Origin: Marinimicrobium sp050113635
GTDB lineage: Bacteria > Pseudomonadota > Gammaproteobacteria > Pseudomonadales > Cellvibrionaceae
Direction: 5' to 3'
Assembly (NCBI RefSeq): GCF_050113635.1
Contig: NZ_JBNJLT010000001.1
Location: forward strand, 372,001-436,000
DNA: 64,000 nt
How positions within the stretch are numbered: position 1 is the first letter of the stretch; each line of letters opens with the position of its first letter. Shown piece after piece: positions 34,388-43,229 of the stretch. A program made the position numbers and the translations under genes. The notes beneath the pieces were generated by a model that was not told the DNA's origin, did not search any database, and worked only from the letters and a program-made list of their open reading frames with translations.

Positions 34388-34912
34388 ATGACACAGGATC
34401 CCCTACCGGGCCAGCAAGCTGGGCGAGGCATGCTGATTGCCGCCTGGGTAGTCGGGTTGGCATTGCTCACCTGGGTATTCGGCCTGTGGGAGGAGCGCAA
34501 GCATAATCCCAACCGCTCCCCGGAAAGCCGGTACTTTAACGGCACCCAGGAAGTGGTTCTGCAGCGCAACACATCGGGTCATTATGTCGCTTCAGGCTCG
34601 ATCAACGGTTACGATGCTGTGTTTCTGCTCGACACCGGCGCAACGGATGTGGTGGTCAGCCAGGACCTCGCCGAGCGGGCGGGCCTGAGCGCCGGTATCC
34701 GAAAGATTGCACAAACCGCCAACGGCCGCATTGAAGTCCGGGCCACGCGCTTGGATCGTCTGCAATTGGGGGGTATCGAACTTCGAGACGTCAGCGCAAG
34801 TATCAATCCCGCCATGGGCGGACAACAGGTATTGCTGGGCATGAGTGCATTGGGGCAGGTAGAATTCAGCCAGCAGGACGACCGCCTGACGCTGCGTTAC
34901 CGAGGTAATTGA
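34388..34912 (+). CDS. Membrane-anchored retroviral-type aspartic protease (TIGR02281 group)
   Basis: The 174-aa product has one membrane helix (about 15-34) and a clan AA aspartic protease domain with FLLDTGATDVVVS (catalytic Asp82 in the DTGA motif), an active dimer being required as in retropepsins. The conserved ALGQVEF strand closes the domain. Such proteins are periplasmic and of unknown substrate. The ATG at 34388 follows GGAG by 8 nt. nadC starts 4 bp after its stop. Confidence 0.88.
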   Translation: MTQDPLPGQQAGRGMLIAAWVVGLALLTWVFGLWEERKHNPNRSPESRYFNGTQEVVLQRNTSGHYVASGSINGYDAVFLLDTGATDVVVSQDLAERAGLSAGIRKIAQTANGRIEVRATRLDRLQLGGIELRDVSASINPAMGGQQVLLGMSALGQVEFSQQDDRLTLRYRGN

Positions 34913-34916
34913 TTCA

Positions 34917-35798
34917 ATGGTCCAACACTCTTCTTCCACCGTCCCGACGGCGCTTTCCGACGCACTGCTGGCCGCTGTCGATGACAACGTGCGCGCGGCA
35001 CTGCGCGAAGATGTGGGCGACGGCGATATCACCGCTCGCCTGATTCCCGAACACCGAAACGCGCACGCACGCGTCATTACCCGAGAGCCGGGCATTTTTT
35101 GTGGACGGCCCTGGGTAGAAGCCGTTTTCCGCGAACTGGACCCCCACACCCGTCTCCTTTGGCACGTGCAGGACGGAAGTGCACTTGAAGAAAACCAGAC
35201 GCTGTTCGAACTAACGGGCAATGCCCGGGTGTTGCTGACCGGGGAGCGCACGGCGCTGAATTTTGTACAAACGCTTTCTGGTGTTGCCACCCTCAGCGCT
35301 CACTACGCCGCACAAGTGGCAGAGACTCCCGTCACACTGCTCGATACCCGCAAAACGCTGCCCGGCCTTCGTCTTGCCCAAAAGTACGCCGTGCGTTGCG
35401 GAGGATGTGCCAACCACCGAGTCGGTTTATACGACGCGTTTCTGATCAAGGAGAATCACATTGCCGCCTGCGGTGGTATTGAAGCAGCGGTCTCCCAGGC
35501 GCGTCGTATTGCACCCGACAAGCCCGTGGAAGTGGAAGTGGAAACACTGGCGCAACTGGAGGAGGCCCTGAACGCCAACGCCGATATTGTCATGCTGGAT
35601 AACTTCGATGAGCAGGCGTTACGTACCGCCGTGGAACGCAACCAGGGCCGAGCCAAACTGGAAGCCTCCGGGAATATCACCGATGCCAATCTCACCACTC
35701 TGGCGGCCACTGGCGTGGATTATATTTCCATTGGGGCTCTCACAAAACATTGCCGCGCCCTTGATCTCTCAATGCGGCTTTCCATCGAGGGGTTATAA
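34917..35798 (+). CDS. nadC: Nicotinate-nucleotide pyrophosphorylase (carboxylating)
   Basis: Converts quinolinate and PRPP to nicotinate mononucleotide, the last step of de novo NAD synthesis. The 293-aa protein has the family hallmarks ALREDVGDGDIT, LTGERTALNFVQTLSGVAT, LLDTRKTLPGLRLAQKYAVRCGG, EVEVETLAQLEEAL and GVDYISIGALTKH. nadA is 5 kb away in this window; nadB is not here. The stop codon lies inside a short tandem duplication (35794-35825). Confidence 0.96.
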   Translation: MVQHSSSTVPTALSDALLAAVDDNVRAALREDVGDGDITARLIPEHRNAHARVITREPGIFCGRPWVEAVFRELDPHTRLLWHVQDGSALEENQTLFELTGNARVLLTGERTALNFVQTLSGVATLSAHYAAQVAETPVTLLDTRKTLPGLRLAQKYAVRCGGCANHRVGLYDAFLIKENHIAACGGIEAAVSQARRIAPDKPVEVEVETLAQLEEALNANADIVMLDNFDEQALRTAVERNQGRAKLEASGNITDANLTTLAATGVDYISIGALTKHCRALDLSMRLSIEGL

Positions 35799-35825
35799 AT
35801 CGGAAAGGCTATAGATCGGAAGGGT
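35794..35825. repeat. Tandem duplication, 2 x 16 bp, spanning the nadC stop
   Basis: Units at 35794-35809 and 35810-35825 match at 13 of 16 positions. The nadC TAA (35796-35798) lies in the first unit. The convergent rsmJ stop is 10 bp further on. Confidence 0.75.
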
Positions 35826-35834
35826 GGTAAGTTG

Positions 35835-36680
35835 CTATTGCGGGGCGTTCAGACGCTCGGGCAATTTACGCAGGGCATAGACATCAAAGCGACTGCTCTT
35901 GCCCTCCACGCGATGGCTGGGCGCCTGGCCATTGAGGTCCGGCGCCCGCTTCGGACGCTTGACCACCACTCGAAATCGGGCGGCCGCTAACGCGGGAGCC
36001 AACAATGCATCGGCATCAACATCCTGCCCGACCACGGCATGGAAAGCCTTCATCTCCTTCTTCACATCAGCGGACTTGGTGCGCTCCGGAAACATGGGGT
36101 CAAGATAAATGACATCCGGTGCCTGGTCCGGTGCGGCCGCAAACTGTTCGAGCGCCAGCAACGCATCGCCCTGCTCCAGTACCATGCGTTGCAATATGGC
36201 TTGCAGTGCCGAGTCTTCAGAATGAAACGCTTCCTCCAGGCCACGCGCCAACCCATCCGCCAACAGTTGATGCACGGCGGGAGAGCGTTCGTACATCCTG
36301 ACATGGCAGCCGAGGGTCGCCAACACAAACGCATCTCGCCCGAGGCCAGCGGTGGCATCCATAATGGCCGGGTATACATGCGCCTTGACCCCAACCGCCT
36401 TCGCAATCAACTGCCCTTTACCCCCCCCGTGGAACCGCCTGTGGGCCACCGCTCCGGTGAGAAAGTCCACTGATACGGGTCCCGGAGCCCGGTGACCTGT
36501 CTGCTGCAAGGACCACCCACTTTTCTCTGCCACCATGGCGAATACCGGCTCCGAAAAAGCGCCGGATGGCCTGTCGTACAGTAGCGGAACGTCGAGCGTG
36601 GCGGCCAGGGCCGAGGCATCGGCCTGGCGTTCGCTACAAAGGCACACCACCACCAGCGGTGCGCGATCATCCGAGCTCAT
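35835..36680 (-). CDS. rsmJ: 16S rRNA (guanine-1516-N2) methyltransferase RsmJ
   Basis: SAM-dependent methyltransferase that modifies G1516 of 16S rRNA. The 281-aa protein (E. coli YhiQ 250) shows IMDATAGLGRDAFVLATLG (SAM site), the catalytic-type DVIYLDPMFPE and RVVVKRPKRAPDLNG near the end, all typical of RsmJ. The N-terminus is slightly longer than in E. coli. Converges with nadC. ATG at 36680. Confidence 0.93.
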   Translation of the reverse strand: MSSDDRAPLVVVCLCSERQADASALAATLDVPLLYDRPSGAFSEPVFAMVAEKSGWSLQQTGHRAPGPVSVDFLTGAVAHRRFHGGGKGQLIAKAVGVKAHVYPAIMDATAGLGRDAFVLATLGCHVRMYERSPAVHQLLADGLARGLEEAFHSEDSALQAILQRMVLEQGDALLALEQFAAAPDQAPDVIYLDPMFPERTKSADVKKEMKAFHAVVGQDVDADALLAPALAAARFRVVVKRPKRAPDLNGQAPSHRVEGKSSRFDVYALRKLPERLNAPQ

Positions 36681-36763
36681 TCAATCAACTCATGTCTAAA
36701 AAGGGAGGGCGGGAAAAGCGGGCATTCTGGACGCGTCCCTGCGTCCGGGGAAATCAACAGCCG

Positions 36764-37414
36764 TTATTGCAGGGGCAACAGCTCCAGCTCAACCCGGCGA
36801 TTGGCCTGACGACCTTCAGCGGTGCTGTTGCTGGCCACGGGATAACGCGGGCCGTAACCGTACGCCTGAATTCGACCGGCCGCGACGTTGCGACGGATCA
36901 GGTAATCCCGCACGCTGGCGGCTCGCTGCTCACTCAGGGTTTGGTTCAATTGATCACCACCCGTGGAATCCGTATGGCCACTGACTTTAATCGCGGTTTG
37001 GTCAAACTCGGCCAGTACCTTGGACACAGAATCCAACACACTGTAGAAATCAGAACGAATTTCATAACGGCCAGTGGCAAAGGTGATATTGCCCGGCATG
37101 ATCAGATAAAGCCGGTCACCTTCACGCCGTACCTGAACGCCAGAGCCTTGCAGCTCTTCGCGCAGTTTTGCTTCCTGACGGTCCATGTAGTTGCCGATAC
37201 CACCTCCGATCGCGCCACCGGCCAGAGCCCCGGTCAGAGCGCCTTTGCCCCGATCACTCTTACTGGCAGACGCCGCACCAATAACCGCACCGGCAACGGC
37301 ACCAATGCCCGCCCCTTTGGCGGTATTACTGGCTTTGCGTTCCCCGGTGTATGGGTCCGTTGTCGAGCAGGCGGCGAGCGTCAAAATTGCACACAGTGCC
37401 AATAAACGTTTCAT
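36764..37414 (-). CDS. OmpA-family peptidoglycan-binding lipoprotein (YiaD-like)
   Basis: A 216-aa lipoprotein: lipobox LAAC (Cys16), a Gly-zipper membrane-associating segment (about 30-75, GAGIGAVAGAVIGA and GALAGGAIGGGIG), then an OmpA-like domain (about 105-216) with FATGRYEI, the peptidoglycan-contact motif TDSTGGDQLNQTLSEQRA and NRRVELEL. Closest to YiaD/YfiB-type proteins. Two adjacent ATGs (37417 and 37414) compete; the second has better spacing to AGAGGA. Confidence 0.88.
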   Translation of the reverse strand: MKRLLALCAILTLAACSTTDPYTGERKASNTAKGAGIGAVAGAVIGAASASKSDRGKGALTGALAGGAIGGGIGNYMDRQEAKLREELQGSGVQVRREGDRLYLIMPGNITFATGRYEIRSDFYSVLDSVSKVLAEFDQTAIKVSGHTDSTGGDQLNQTLSEQRAASVRDYLIRRNVAAGRIQAYGYGPRYPVASNSTAEGRQANRRVELELLPLQ

Positions 37415-37681
37415 CATCAGTCCTCTAGTGAAAAACCAGTCTATTGAAAAAAATCCTGTCAAACCTCCGAATTAACCGAACGTCCGACAAATTAACACCT
37501 TTTGATATGAGCGGCTGGCTTGAACGGTGACTTTCGGGAAATGGCTTATACGTCTGGCAATTTCCCAACTCAACTGCCATTATTAACGAACGACAGAGCG
37601 GTAACGATCACTTTTTTCAATCATCGATTCCGAGCAATGCCCTCATCCAGACACCCTCACTCCGACACTATAGGCACAGAC

Positions 37682-38197
37682 ATGGTTCACAGCAACAGCC
37701 TGGCTCACACTTTCATTATCGGCTTGCTGCTGGCGGCGCTCTCTGGCTGCGAGGGATATGCCGTCAGTGTCAACGACAATCCGGTTTACAACCCACCTGC
37801 CCTTTTTACCGAGTTCCGGTTGGTGGATTCAGCGCTACAGGAGTGCGTTCAGCAAACCATCGAAGATCGTGGTGTGACGGATGCCAACCAGTTGACCCAG
37901 CTTAACTGCAGCAGTGCCGGCATCGAAAGTCTCGAAGGCATTTCCACCTTCAGTGCTCTGCGAGCGATCAGCCTGAACAGCAATGCACTGACCGATATCG
38001 AACCGCTGAAAACGCTATCACGCCTGGAAATTTTGATGCTGAAAGACAACGATGTGCGCTCCGCCGAACCGCTACTGTCGCTGCTGCGCCTGAAAGAACT
38101 GGATTTGCGGGGCAATGCACAATTAGCTTGTGGCGACGCACGACAACTGGCCGACCATTCCGAGGGCGATATTCGTCTACCCGCTCACTGTGAGTAG
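37682..38197 (+). CDS. Small leucine-rich-repeat lipoprotein
   Basis: The 171-aa product is a predicted lipoprotein (hydrophobic FIIGLLLAAL then lipobox LSGC, Cys23). The body (about 75-150) has three to four short leucine-rich repeats of the internalin/SDS22-like kind, such as LRAISLNSNALTDIEPLKTL and LEILMLKDNDVRSAEPLLSL. Leu/Ile at fixed positions suggest a small solenoid for protein contact at the envelope. Function unknown. The ATG at 37682 is chosen as it starts the signal peptide; the frame is open to 37520. Confidence 0.75.
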   Translation: MVHSNSLAHTFIIGLLLAALSGCEGYAVSVNDNPVYNPPALFTEFRLVDSALQECVQQTIEDRGVTDANQLTQLNCSSAGIESLEGISTFSALRAISLNSNALTDIEPLKTLSRLEILMLKDNDVRSAEPLLSLLRLKELDLRGNAQLACGDARQLADHSEGDIRLPAHCE

Positions 38198-38252
38198 CAG
38201 CCAGCGGCGAGAACACGCTCGCCCGGTGCCCGCAATATGGCCACGGTCCGAC

Positions 38253-38519
38253 TCATCGCTCAAACATCAGGCCGACCGTATTTCGTAACTGGTGCATTAC
38301 CCGCATCGGCACCGGCTCATCGTTAATCGGCCCGACTATTTTGCGGAACCGCACCATCACATGCGTGCCTACAGGCGGCTTGGGCTGATTTTCGATCAGC
38401 ACCCGAGCGCCACCATCGGAAATATCCTGGGTGAACCCCACAATCGTGCCAAAGCTTGGGTGCGTGATTTCCACACGAATGGTGGCCGAGGCCCGCTCGT
38501 ACTGACGACGATCAATCAC
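38253..38519 (-). CDS. PilZ-domain protein
   Basis: An 88-aa single PilZ domain. PilZ domains bind cyclic di-GMP; here both ligand motifs are present: DRRQYER (RxxxR at the N-terminus) and DISDGGARV (D/NxSxxG). Probably a small c-di-GMP adaptor; target unknown. The GTG at 38519 is chosen because AAGGAG lies 6 nt upstream and the domain begins immediately after it; a longer frame starting at GTG 38576 has no ribosome site. Confidence 0.85.
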   Translation of the reverse strand: MIDRRQYERASATIRVEITHPSFGTIVGFTQDISDGGARVLIENQPKPPVGTHVMVRFRKIVGPINDEPVPMRVMHQLRNTVGLMFER

Positions 38520-38635
38520 AGTGAGCTCCTTATCGTTGGCCAAAAGACACGAAGGAAGGATTTCCAGCGCATCCACCTTATTTCGTTTTTTTCGTTTTTA
38601 TCGCCTTTCGGCGTACTTAGAGCATAAGCAAGGAC

Positions 38636-38671
38636 AAACAAAAACGCCAGCGAAATCCTTCTCGCTGGCGT
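38636..38671 (-). terminator. Rho-independent terminator of bamC
   Basis: A 10-bp stem (38644-38653 with 38662-38671) and 8-nt loop; the minus-strand tail is GTTTTTGTTTG. It lies 31 bp after the bamC stop. Confidence 0.88.
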
Positions 38672-38702
38672 CACGGGCGGGATGACAGGTCATCCCGTTG
38701 GT

Positions 38703-39866
38703 TTAGATCAGGTTGGTACGCAGGACGGTCAGCATCTCCCGGGTCTTGCGCGCCGACATTCGCTCACCGTATGCGCCTCGCAATCTCACCAGATAGCGAC
38801 CCTCGTCTTCCGTGACAATCAGCAGGTGCCCCGGCGCTTTGGGAAGCGCTTTACGGGCCTCTTCTGCCTGCTCAGGTGAACTCAGCAGGCCCTCGGGCAG
38901 CGCCTCGCGCAGATCCGACAGGGTATAGCGGGTTTCCGGTGGCTTGGGATCCTTCTCCGCCCCGAACAGGCGCGCAAACCAGCCCGGCTCTTTCTCGGGC
39001 GGCTCCCGGTAGCCCAGATAATACTCGCCACGGGCGACGTCACTGTCGTAAATAACGAACCCCTGCTGCTGAGCGGCATGGGTCAAGGTGGCCAGGGCGC
39101 GAGCGCGACTGAGTTCGAGCACCATGACCGGTTCGGTCTCAATGCTGGTAACACGCGCTTTGACATTACCCCCGATATTCTGGGCGATCAGGGAGGTGCC
39201 CCCGGCGGCCCCCATATCTTCGGCGGCCAGGGAAGCCGCCAGCTCATCCACCATCCAGCTCTCGCGCTCCTGATCGGACGATTGATCCGGCCAGTCACTC
39301 AACTGCGCCTGAGTGGCCGATTCGCGATCCAGGCTCATATGCAGCACATGGATCTCGCTGGTATCGGGCTGCACGCCCCGGTCAATGCGAATACGGTAGC
39401 GATCAATACGGTCGGGATCGTCTTTAAAAGACAACCAGGCGGTTTCCATCAGCCCCAAATCAGTGTCTGTCGAGGCCACTTGGAGACTGTTGTCTGAAAG
39501 AAACTCACGAATGCGCGGCCACAGTTCGGCGGGATCGACGTTGACCAGAATCCAGCGCTGGTCGTCCAGCCGCTGGATTTTCACCTGCTCTACCAATGCG
39601 GATGAGGACAGCGGTTCTGGCCGTGGGGTTTCAAACTCCACCGTATCGGTCGCGTAGACCACATCCTCTTCGGTCAGCTCCGGAATCGGATAGAGCTGGC
39701 CAACGGCTTCCTGATTCAGCGTTTCCGGCACCTTGAGCGAAGGCAAACTGTCGGCCTTCAGATAATCATCTTCCCGGTTGCGGAAGTAACCCTCATCGCC
39801 AAACAAGGCGCTACAGCCGGACAGCGTTACGCTGAACCCGACCAACAACCAATACACAATGCGCAT
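38703..39866 (-). CDS. bamC: Outer-membrane protein assembly factor BamC
   Basis: BamC (NlpB, DapX) is a lipoprotein of the BAM complex that inserts beta-barrel proteins. The 387-aa product has lipobox LSGC (Cys18), the long unstructured N-region (about 19-95) that in E. coli lies along BamD, and two helix-grip domains (about 100-230 and 270-387), including RRWILVNVDPAELWP-like and LLIVTEDEGRYLVRLRG. Located directly downstream of dapA, the conserved dapA-bamC order. Spacing to dapA is 77 bp. Confidence 0.9.
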   Translation of the reverse strand: MRIVYWLLVGFSVTLSGCSALFGDEGYFRNREDDYLKADSLPSLKVPETLNQEAVGQLYPIPELTEEDVVYATDTVEFETPRPEPLSSSALVEQVKIQRLDDQRWILVNVDPAELWPRIREFLSDNSLQVASTDTDLGLMETAWLSFKDDPDRIDRYRIRIDRGVQPDTSEIHVLHMSLDRESATQAQLSDWPDQSSDQERESWMVDELAASLAAEDMGAAGGTSLIAQNIGGNVKARVTSIETEPVMVLELSRARALATLTHAAQQQGFVIYDSDVARGEYYLGYREPPEKEPGWFARLFGAEKDPKPPETRYTLSDLREALPEGLLSSPEQAEEARKALPKAPGHLLIVTEDEGRYLVRLRGAYGERMSARKTREMLTVLRTNLI

Positions 39867-39943
39867 AAAATTACAGACTCTCCAGTGAGTGTTGCGTCTC
39901 TGTTATGTACTTGCCACCACCTCATCGCCCCGCGAGGAGAGGT

Positions 39944-40819
39944 CTACACCAAATCTGCGCCCTGCAGGGCGTCGCGCACCCTGTCGTGAAAACGCTCATC
40001 AAGCGGCGTCATTGGCAACCGGATACCGGATTGAATACGCCCCATTTCCATCAGCGACCATTTCACCGGGATAGGGTTGGCCTCTACGAACATGGCCTGA
40101 TGCAGAGGCATCAAGCGCTCATTCAGCGCCCGGGCTTCCTCGGCCCGACCCGCGATGGCCAGAGAGCAGAGTTCGGCGATAGCCTTGGGTACGACATTGG
40201 CTGTCACAGAAATATCCCCTTTGCCCCCCAAAAGCATCAATTCCACGGCGGTCGCGTCATCACCGGAAATAATGATAAAGCCGTCGGGCGCCTGCTCGAT
40301 CAATGTTCGGGCCCGGACCATGTCGCCCGTGGCTTCCTTGATACCCTGGATATTGGGCACTTCCGCCAGGCGCAACACGGTTTCGGGCAGCATGTCGACA
40401 CCCGTACGGCCTGGTACGTTATAAAGGTACTGGGGAATATCGACCTGCTCGGCAATCGTTTTGTGGAAGCGATACAAGCCTTCCTGAGAAGGCTTGTTAT
40501 AGTAAGGAGTGACTAACAGGCAGGCATCCGCACCGGCATCACGCGCCCCTCGGGTCAATTGCAGGGCTTCGGTCAGCGAGTTGGCACCGGTGCCGGCAAT
40601 CACCGGAATGCGCCCTCCCACCTGGTCGACCACGGCCTTGATCACCGCCAGGTGCTCTTCCATATCCAGGGTGGCGGATTCACCGGTGGTGCCCACCGCT
40701 ACAATCGCATCGGTGCCCTGTTCCAGATGCCAATCCACCAGCTTCTCCAGGGCGGACCAATCCAGAGTATTGTCGGGGGTCATGGGCGTAACCAGGGCGA
40801 CCATGCTGCCTTGTATCAT
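39944..40819 (-). CDS. dapA: 4-hydroxy-tetrahydrodipicolinate synthase
   Basis: Condenses pyruvate and aspartate semialdehyde in the lysine/diaminopimelate pathway feeding peptidoglycan. The 291-aa protein has the family start MIQGSMVALVTPM, the GTTGESATL dihydropicolinate motif, YYNKPSQEGLYRHFK-like segment, catalytic Lys in GIKEATGD and GDDATAVELM. Followed by bamC. Confidence 0.97.
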   Translation of the reverse strand: MIQGSMVALVTPMTPDNTLDWSALEKLVDWHLEQGTDAIVAVGTTGESATLDMEEHLAVIKAVVDQVGGRIPVIAGTGANSLTEALQLTRGARDAGADACLLVTPYYNKPSQEGLYRFHKTIAEQVDIPQYLYNVPGRTGVDMLPETVLRLAEVPNIQGIKEATGDMVRARTLIEQAPDGFIIISGDDATAVELMLLGGKGDISVTANVVPKAIAELCSLAIAGRAEEARALNERLMPLHQAMFVEANPIPVKWSLMEMGRIQSGIRLPMTPLDERFHDRVRDALQGADLV

Positions 40820-40999
40820 GAACGGGGACTCCAGTTGACGGTCTTTCGTGAGCGTGTGACTTCAGTGCCCGCCGGAGGTTCGCTCGGCGGACCGACAAGC
40901 GGGACCGGGCGCTTTACGGGCCGGGGCGGGACGTTCAAAGGCGCAATGGTACTGAGCGGCGCGGCAGTAGACAAGTTTACTGTGCCACAATCAGACCCG

Positions 41000-42061
41000 C
41001 TATTTTCGAAAATCGAGCATTCGCTGCAGGGGAATCATGGCTTTGCGGGCTAACTCCGCATCGACCAGGATCTCATTGTCATCGCGGCTAAACACCTCGG
41101 CCATGTTGTCCAGCACATTCATGGCCATCCAGGGGCAGTTGGCACAGCTGCGGCAGGTCGCCCCGCTGCCAGCGGTCGGCGCCACATGAAACGTCTTATC
41201 CGGACACAGTTGCTGCATTTTGTAGAAAATGCCCTGATCGGTGGCCACGATGAACTCACGGTTGGGGAGTTCCTGGGCCGCTTTGATCAGCTGCGAGGTG
41301 GAGCCCACCACATCGGCCATGGCCACCACGGGTTCCGGGGACTCCGGGTGCACCAGTACGGCAGCTTCCGGGTACAGCGCTTTGAGATCTTCCAGCCCTT
41401 TGGCTTTGAACTCTTCATGAACAATGCATGCCCCATCCCACAACAGCACATCGGCGCCGGTTTCGCGGCGCACGTAATCCCCGAGGTGCTTATCGGGCGC
41501 CCAGAGGATTTTCTCGCCGCGCTGGTCCAGATAATCCACGACATCCTTTGCAATACTCGACGTTACCACCCAGTCGGCACGGGCTTTCACGGCGGCCGAG
41601 GTATTGGCGTACACGACAACGGTGCGATCCGGGTGCTGATCGCAGAATTCGGCGAACTGATCCGCTGGGCAACCCAGGTCCAGCGAGCAAGTGGCCTCCA
41701 GGGTCGGCATCAGGACACGTTTTTCAGGGGTAAGGATTTTGGCCGTTTCCCCCATGAATTTAACGCCTGCCACCACCAGCGTGTCGGCGGGGTGCTCTTT
41801 GCCAAACCGGGCCATCTCCAGGGAGTCGGCCACGCAACCACCGGTTTCTTCGGCGAGGGCCTGAATCATGGGGTCGGTGTAGTAATGGGCCACGAGCACA
41901 GCGTTGTGCTTCTGTAACAACCCTTTAATACGCTCGCGGTATTCTGCTTCCTGTTCGGGAGTATAACGGGGCGCCGTCCAGGCGCGATCCAGGTGTTCGC
42001 GAACCAGCGCTTCCGGAGATTTCCGGGCCGTCTCGGCAACAATGGTATTTTCCACAGTCAT
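41000..42061 (-). CDS. nadA: Quinolinate synthase A
   Basis: [4Fe-4S] enzyme that condenses iminoaspartate and dihydroxyacetone phosphate to quinolinate. The 353-aa protein has VAHYYTDPMIQALAEETGG, ATCSLDLGCPADQF, the first cluster-type Cys in these segments and the C-terminal CRSCANCPWMAMN motif. First and second NAD enzymes' partner nadB is not in the window; nadC is at 34917-35798. ATG at 42061. Confidence 0.97.
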   Translation of the reverse strand: MTVENTIVAETARKSPEALVREHLDRAWTAPRYTPEQEAEYRERIKGLLQKHNAVLVAHYYTDPMIQALAEETGGCVADSLEMARFGKEHPADTLVVAGVKFMGETAKILTPEKRVLMPTLEATCSLDLGCPADQFAEFCDQHPDRTVVVYANTSAAVKARADWVVTSSIAKDVVDYLDQRGEKILWAPDKHLGDYVRRETGADVLLWDGACIVHEEFKAKGLEDLKALYPEAAVLVHPESPEPVVAMADVVGSTSQLIKAAQELPNREFIVATDQGIFYKMQQLCPDKTFHVAPTAGSGATCRSCANCPWMAMNVLDNMAEVFSRDDNEILVDAELARKAMIPLQRMLDFRK

Positions 42062-42175
42062 AGGATCACCTCACAATACCCCAGTGCCCACGCTTCGGGC
42101 TGGCGCGCAATAATATCACAGCGCCTGGAAAGGCCCCAAAGCGGCCAACGCTCAGTTGATGAGATCGCAGGGAAA

Positions 42176-42251
42176 TGGTGGGTCGTGCTGGATTCGAACC
42201 AGCGACCAATTGGTTAAAAGCCAACTGCTCTACCAACTGAGCTAACGACCC
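42176..42251 (-). tRNA. tRNA-Lys (anticodon UUU), copy next to gap
   Basis: Transcribed toward decreasing coordinates. The acceptor arms GGGTCGT and ACGACCC pair; D-arm TAGCTCAGTTGGTAGAGC, anticodon loop CTTTTAA with anticodon TTT, T-arm GGTTCGAATCC. The 3' CCA is encoded (42178-42176). The 5' end touches the N run. Confidence 0.95.
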
Positions 42252-42351
42252 NNNNNNNNNNNNNNNNNNNNNNNNNNNNNNNNNNNNNNNNNNNNNNNNN
42301 NNNNNNNNNNNNNNNNNNNNNNNNNNNNNNNNNNNNNNNNNNNNNNNNNNN
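42252..42351. other. Assembly gap: 100 N
   Basis: Exactly 100 undetermined bases placed between two identical tRNA-Lys sequences. The round length suggests a gap of unknown true size. The 74 bp at each contig end are the same string. Confidence 0.99.
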
Positions 42352-42425
42352 GTGGGTCGTGCTGGATTCGAACCAGCGACCAATTGGTTAAAAGCCAACT
42401 GCTCTACCAACTGAGCTAACGACCC
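42350..42425 (-). tRNA. tRNA-Lys (anticodon UUU), second copy
   Basis: Identical to the copy at 42176-42251 over all visible bases (42352-42425). Two bases of the 3' CCA fall in the N run. It may be a true tandem copy or the same copy shown twice at the two contig ends. Confidence 0.85.
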
Positions 42426-42511
42426 AAAGAGGCGCGTATGATAAAGATTCAGCTGAAAAAAACAAGCCGTTTTTGACAGAAAACCGCAAAAAACGCCCCA
42501 CAACCAAGCGG

Positions 42512-43192
42512 TTACCCGGCTTGATAGCGGGTCGGATCAGGAAGACCGGCCTCCTCGAAGCCAGCCCGACGTAAACGGCAACTGTCGCACCGCCCACAGG
42601 CTTCGCCCGCCTCATTGGCCTGATAGCAGGACACGGTGAGCCCATAGTCAACGCCCAGGGCAGTTCCCCGGCGAATAATCTCCCCCTTTGACCAGCGCAT
42701 CAACGGCGCCCGGATGCTCAGCTTTTGCCCCTCCACGCCCGAGCGAGTTGCCAGATTGGCCATCGTCTCGTAGGCCGCCACATACTCCGGGCGGCAATCG
42801 GGATAGCCAGAATAGTCCACGGCGTTCACACCGATAAAAATGTCATTCGCTCCGAGTACTTCCGCCCAGCCCAGCGCAATAGAAAGAAAGATGGTATTGC
42901 GCGCGGGCACATAGGTCACCGGAATGCCCTCGGTGTGCGACTCCGGCACATCAATGCTCTGGTCTGTCAACGCCGAGCCCCCGATGGTGTTCAGATCCAA
43001 AGTGACCACTTTGTGCTCGACACTGCCCAGGGATCGCGCGGTGTGCTCGGCCGCTTTCAGCTCCGCTCGATGCCGCTGGCCGTAATCAAAGCTGATGGTG
43101 TGACACACAAACCCTTCATCCCGCGCAATGGCAAGCGCGGTCGTGGAATCCAGGCCACCGGAGACCATGACGACAGCATTTGGTTGGGGCAT
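42512..43192 (-). CDS. queC: 7-cyano-7-deazaguanine synthase
   Basis: Makes preQ0 from 7-carboxy-7-deazaguanine with ATP and ammonia, a step to queuosine in tRNA. The 226-aa protein has the PP-loop VSGGLDSTTALAI, SFDYGQRHRAEL, GVNAVDYSGYPDCRPEY and the zinc-binding cysteines CYQANEAGEACGRCDSC. The ATG at 43192 begins MPQPNAVVMV; the frame is open to 43246. It directly follows queE. Confidence 0.96.
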   Translation of the reverse strand: MPQPNAVVMVSGGLDSTTALAIARDEGFVCHTISFDYGQRHRAELKAAEHTARSLGSVEHKVVTLDLNTIGGSALTDQSIDVPESHTEGIPVTYVPARNTIFLSIALGWAEVLGANDIFIGVNAVDYSGYPDCRPEYVAAYETMANLATRSGVEGQKLSIRAPLMRWSKGEIIRRGTALGVDYGLTVSCYQANEAGEACGRCDSCRLRRAGFEEAGLPDPTRYQAG

Positions 43193-43209
43193 GACGATAT
43201 CCTGCTTAC

Positions 43210-43229
43210 TATCAATAGCTATCAATAGC
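43210..43229. repeat. Perfect tandem duplication, 2 x 10 bp, spanning the queE stop
   Basis: TATCAATAGC at 43210-43219 is repeated at 43220-43229. The queE stop (43224-43222) lies inside one copy and the other copy carries the same TGA/TAG-like letters on the minus strand. Confidence 0.85.

Noticed and set aside
42252..42351. A biological spacer between tRNA copies
   Set aside because: It is exactly 100 N and tells nothing of real length.
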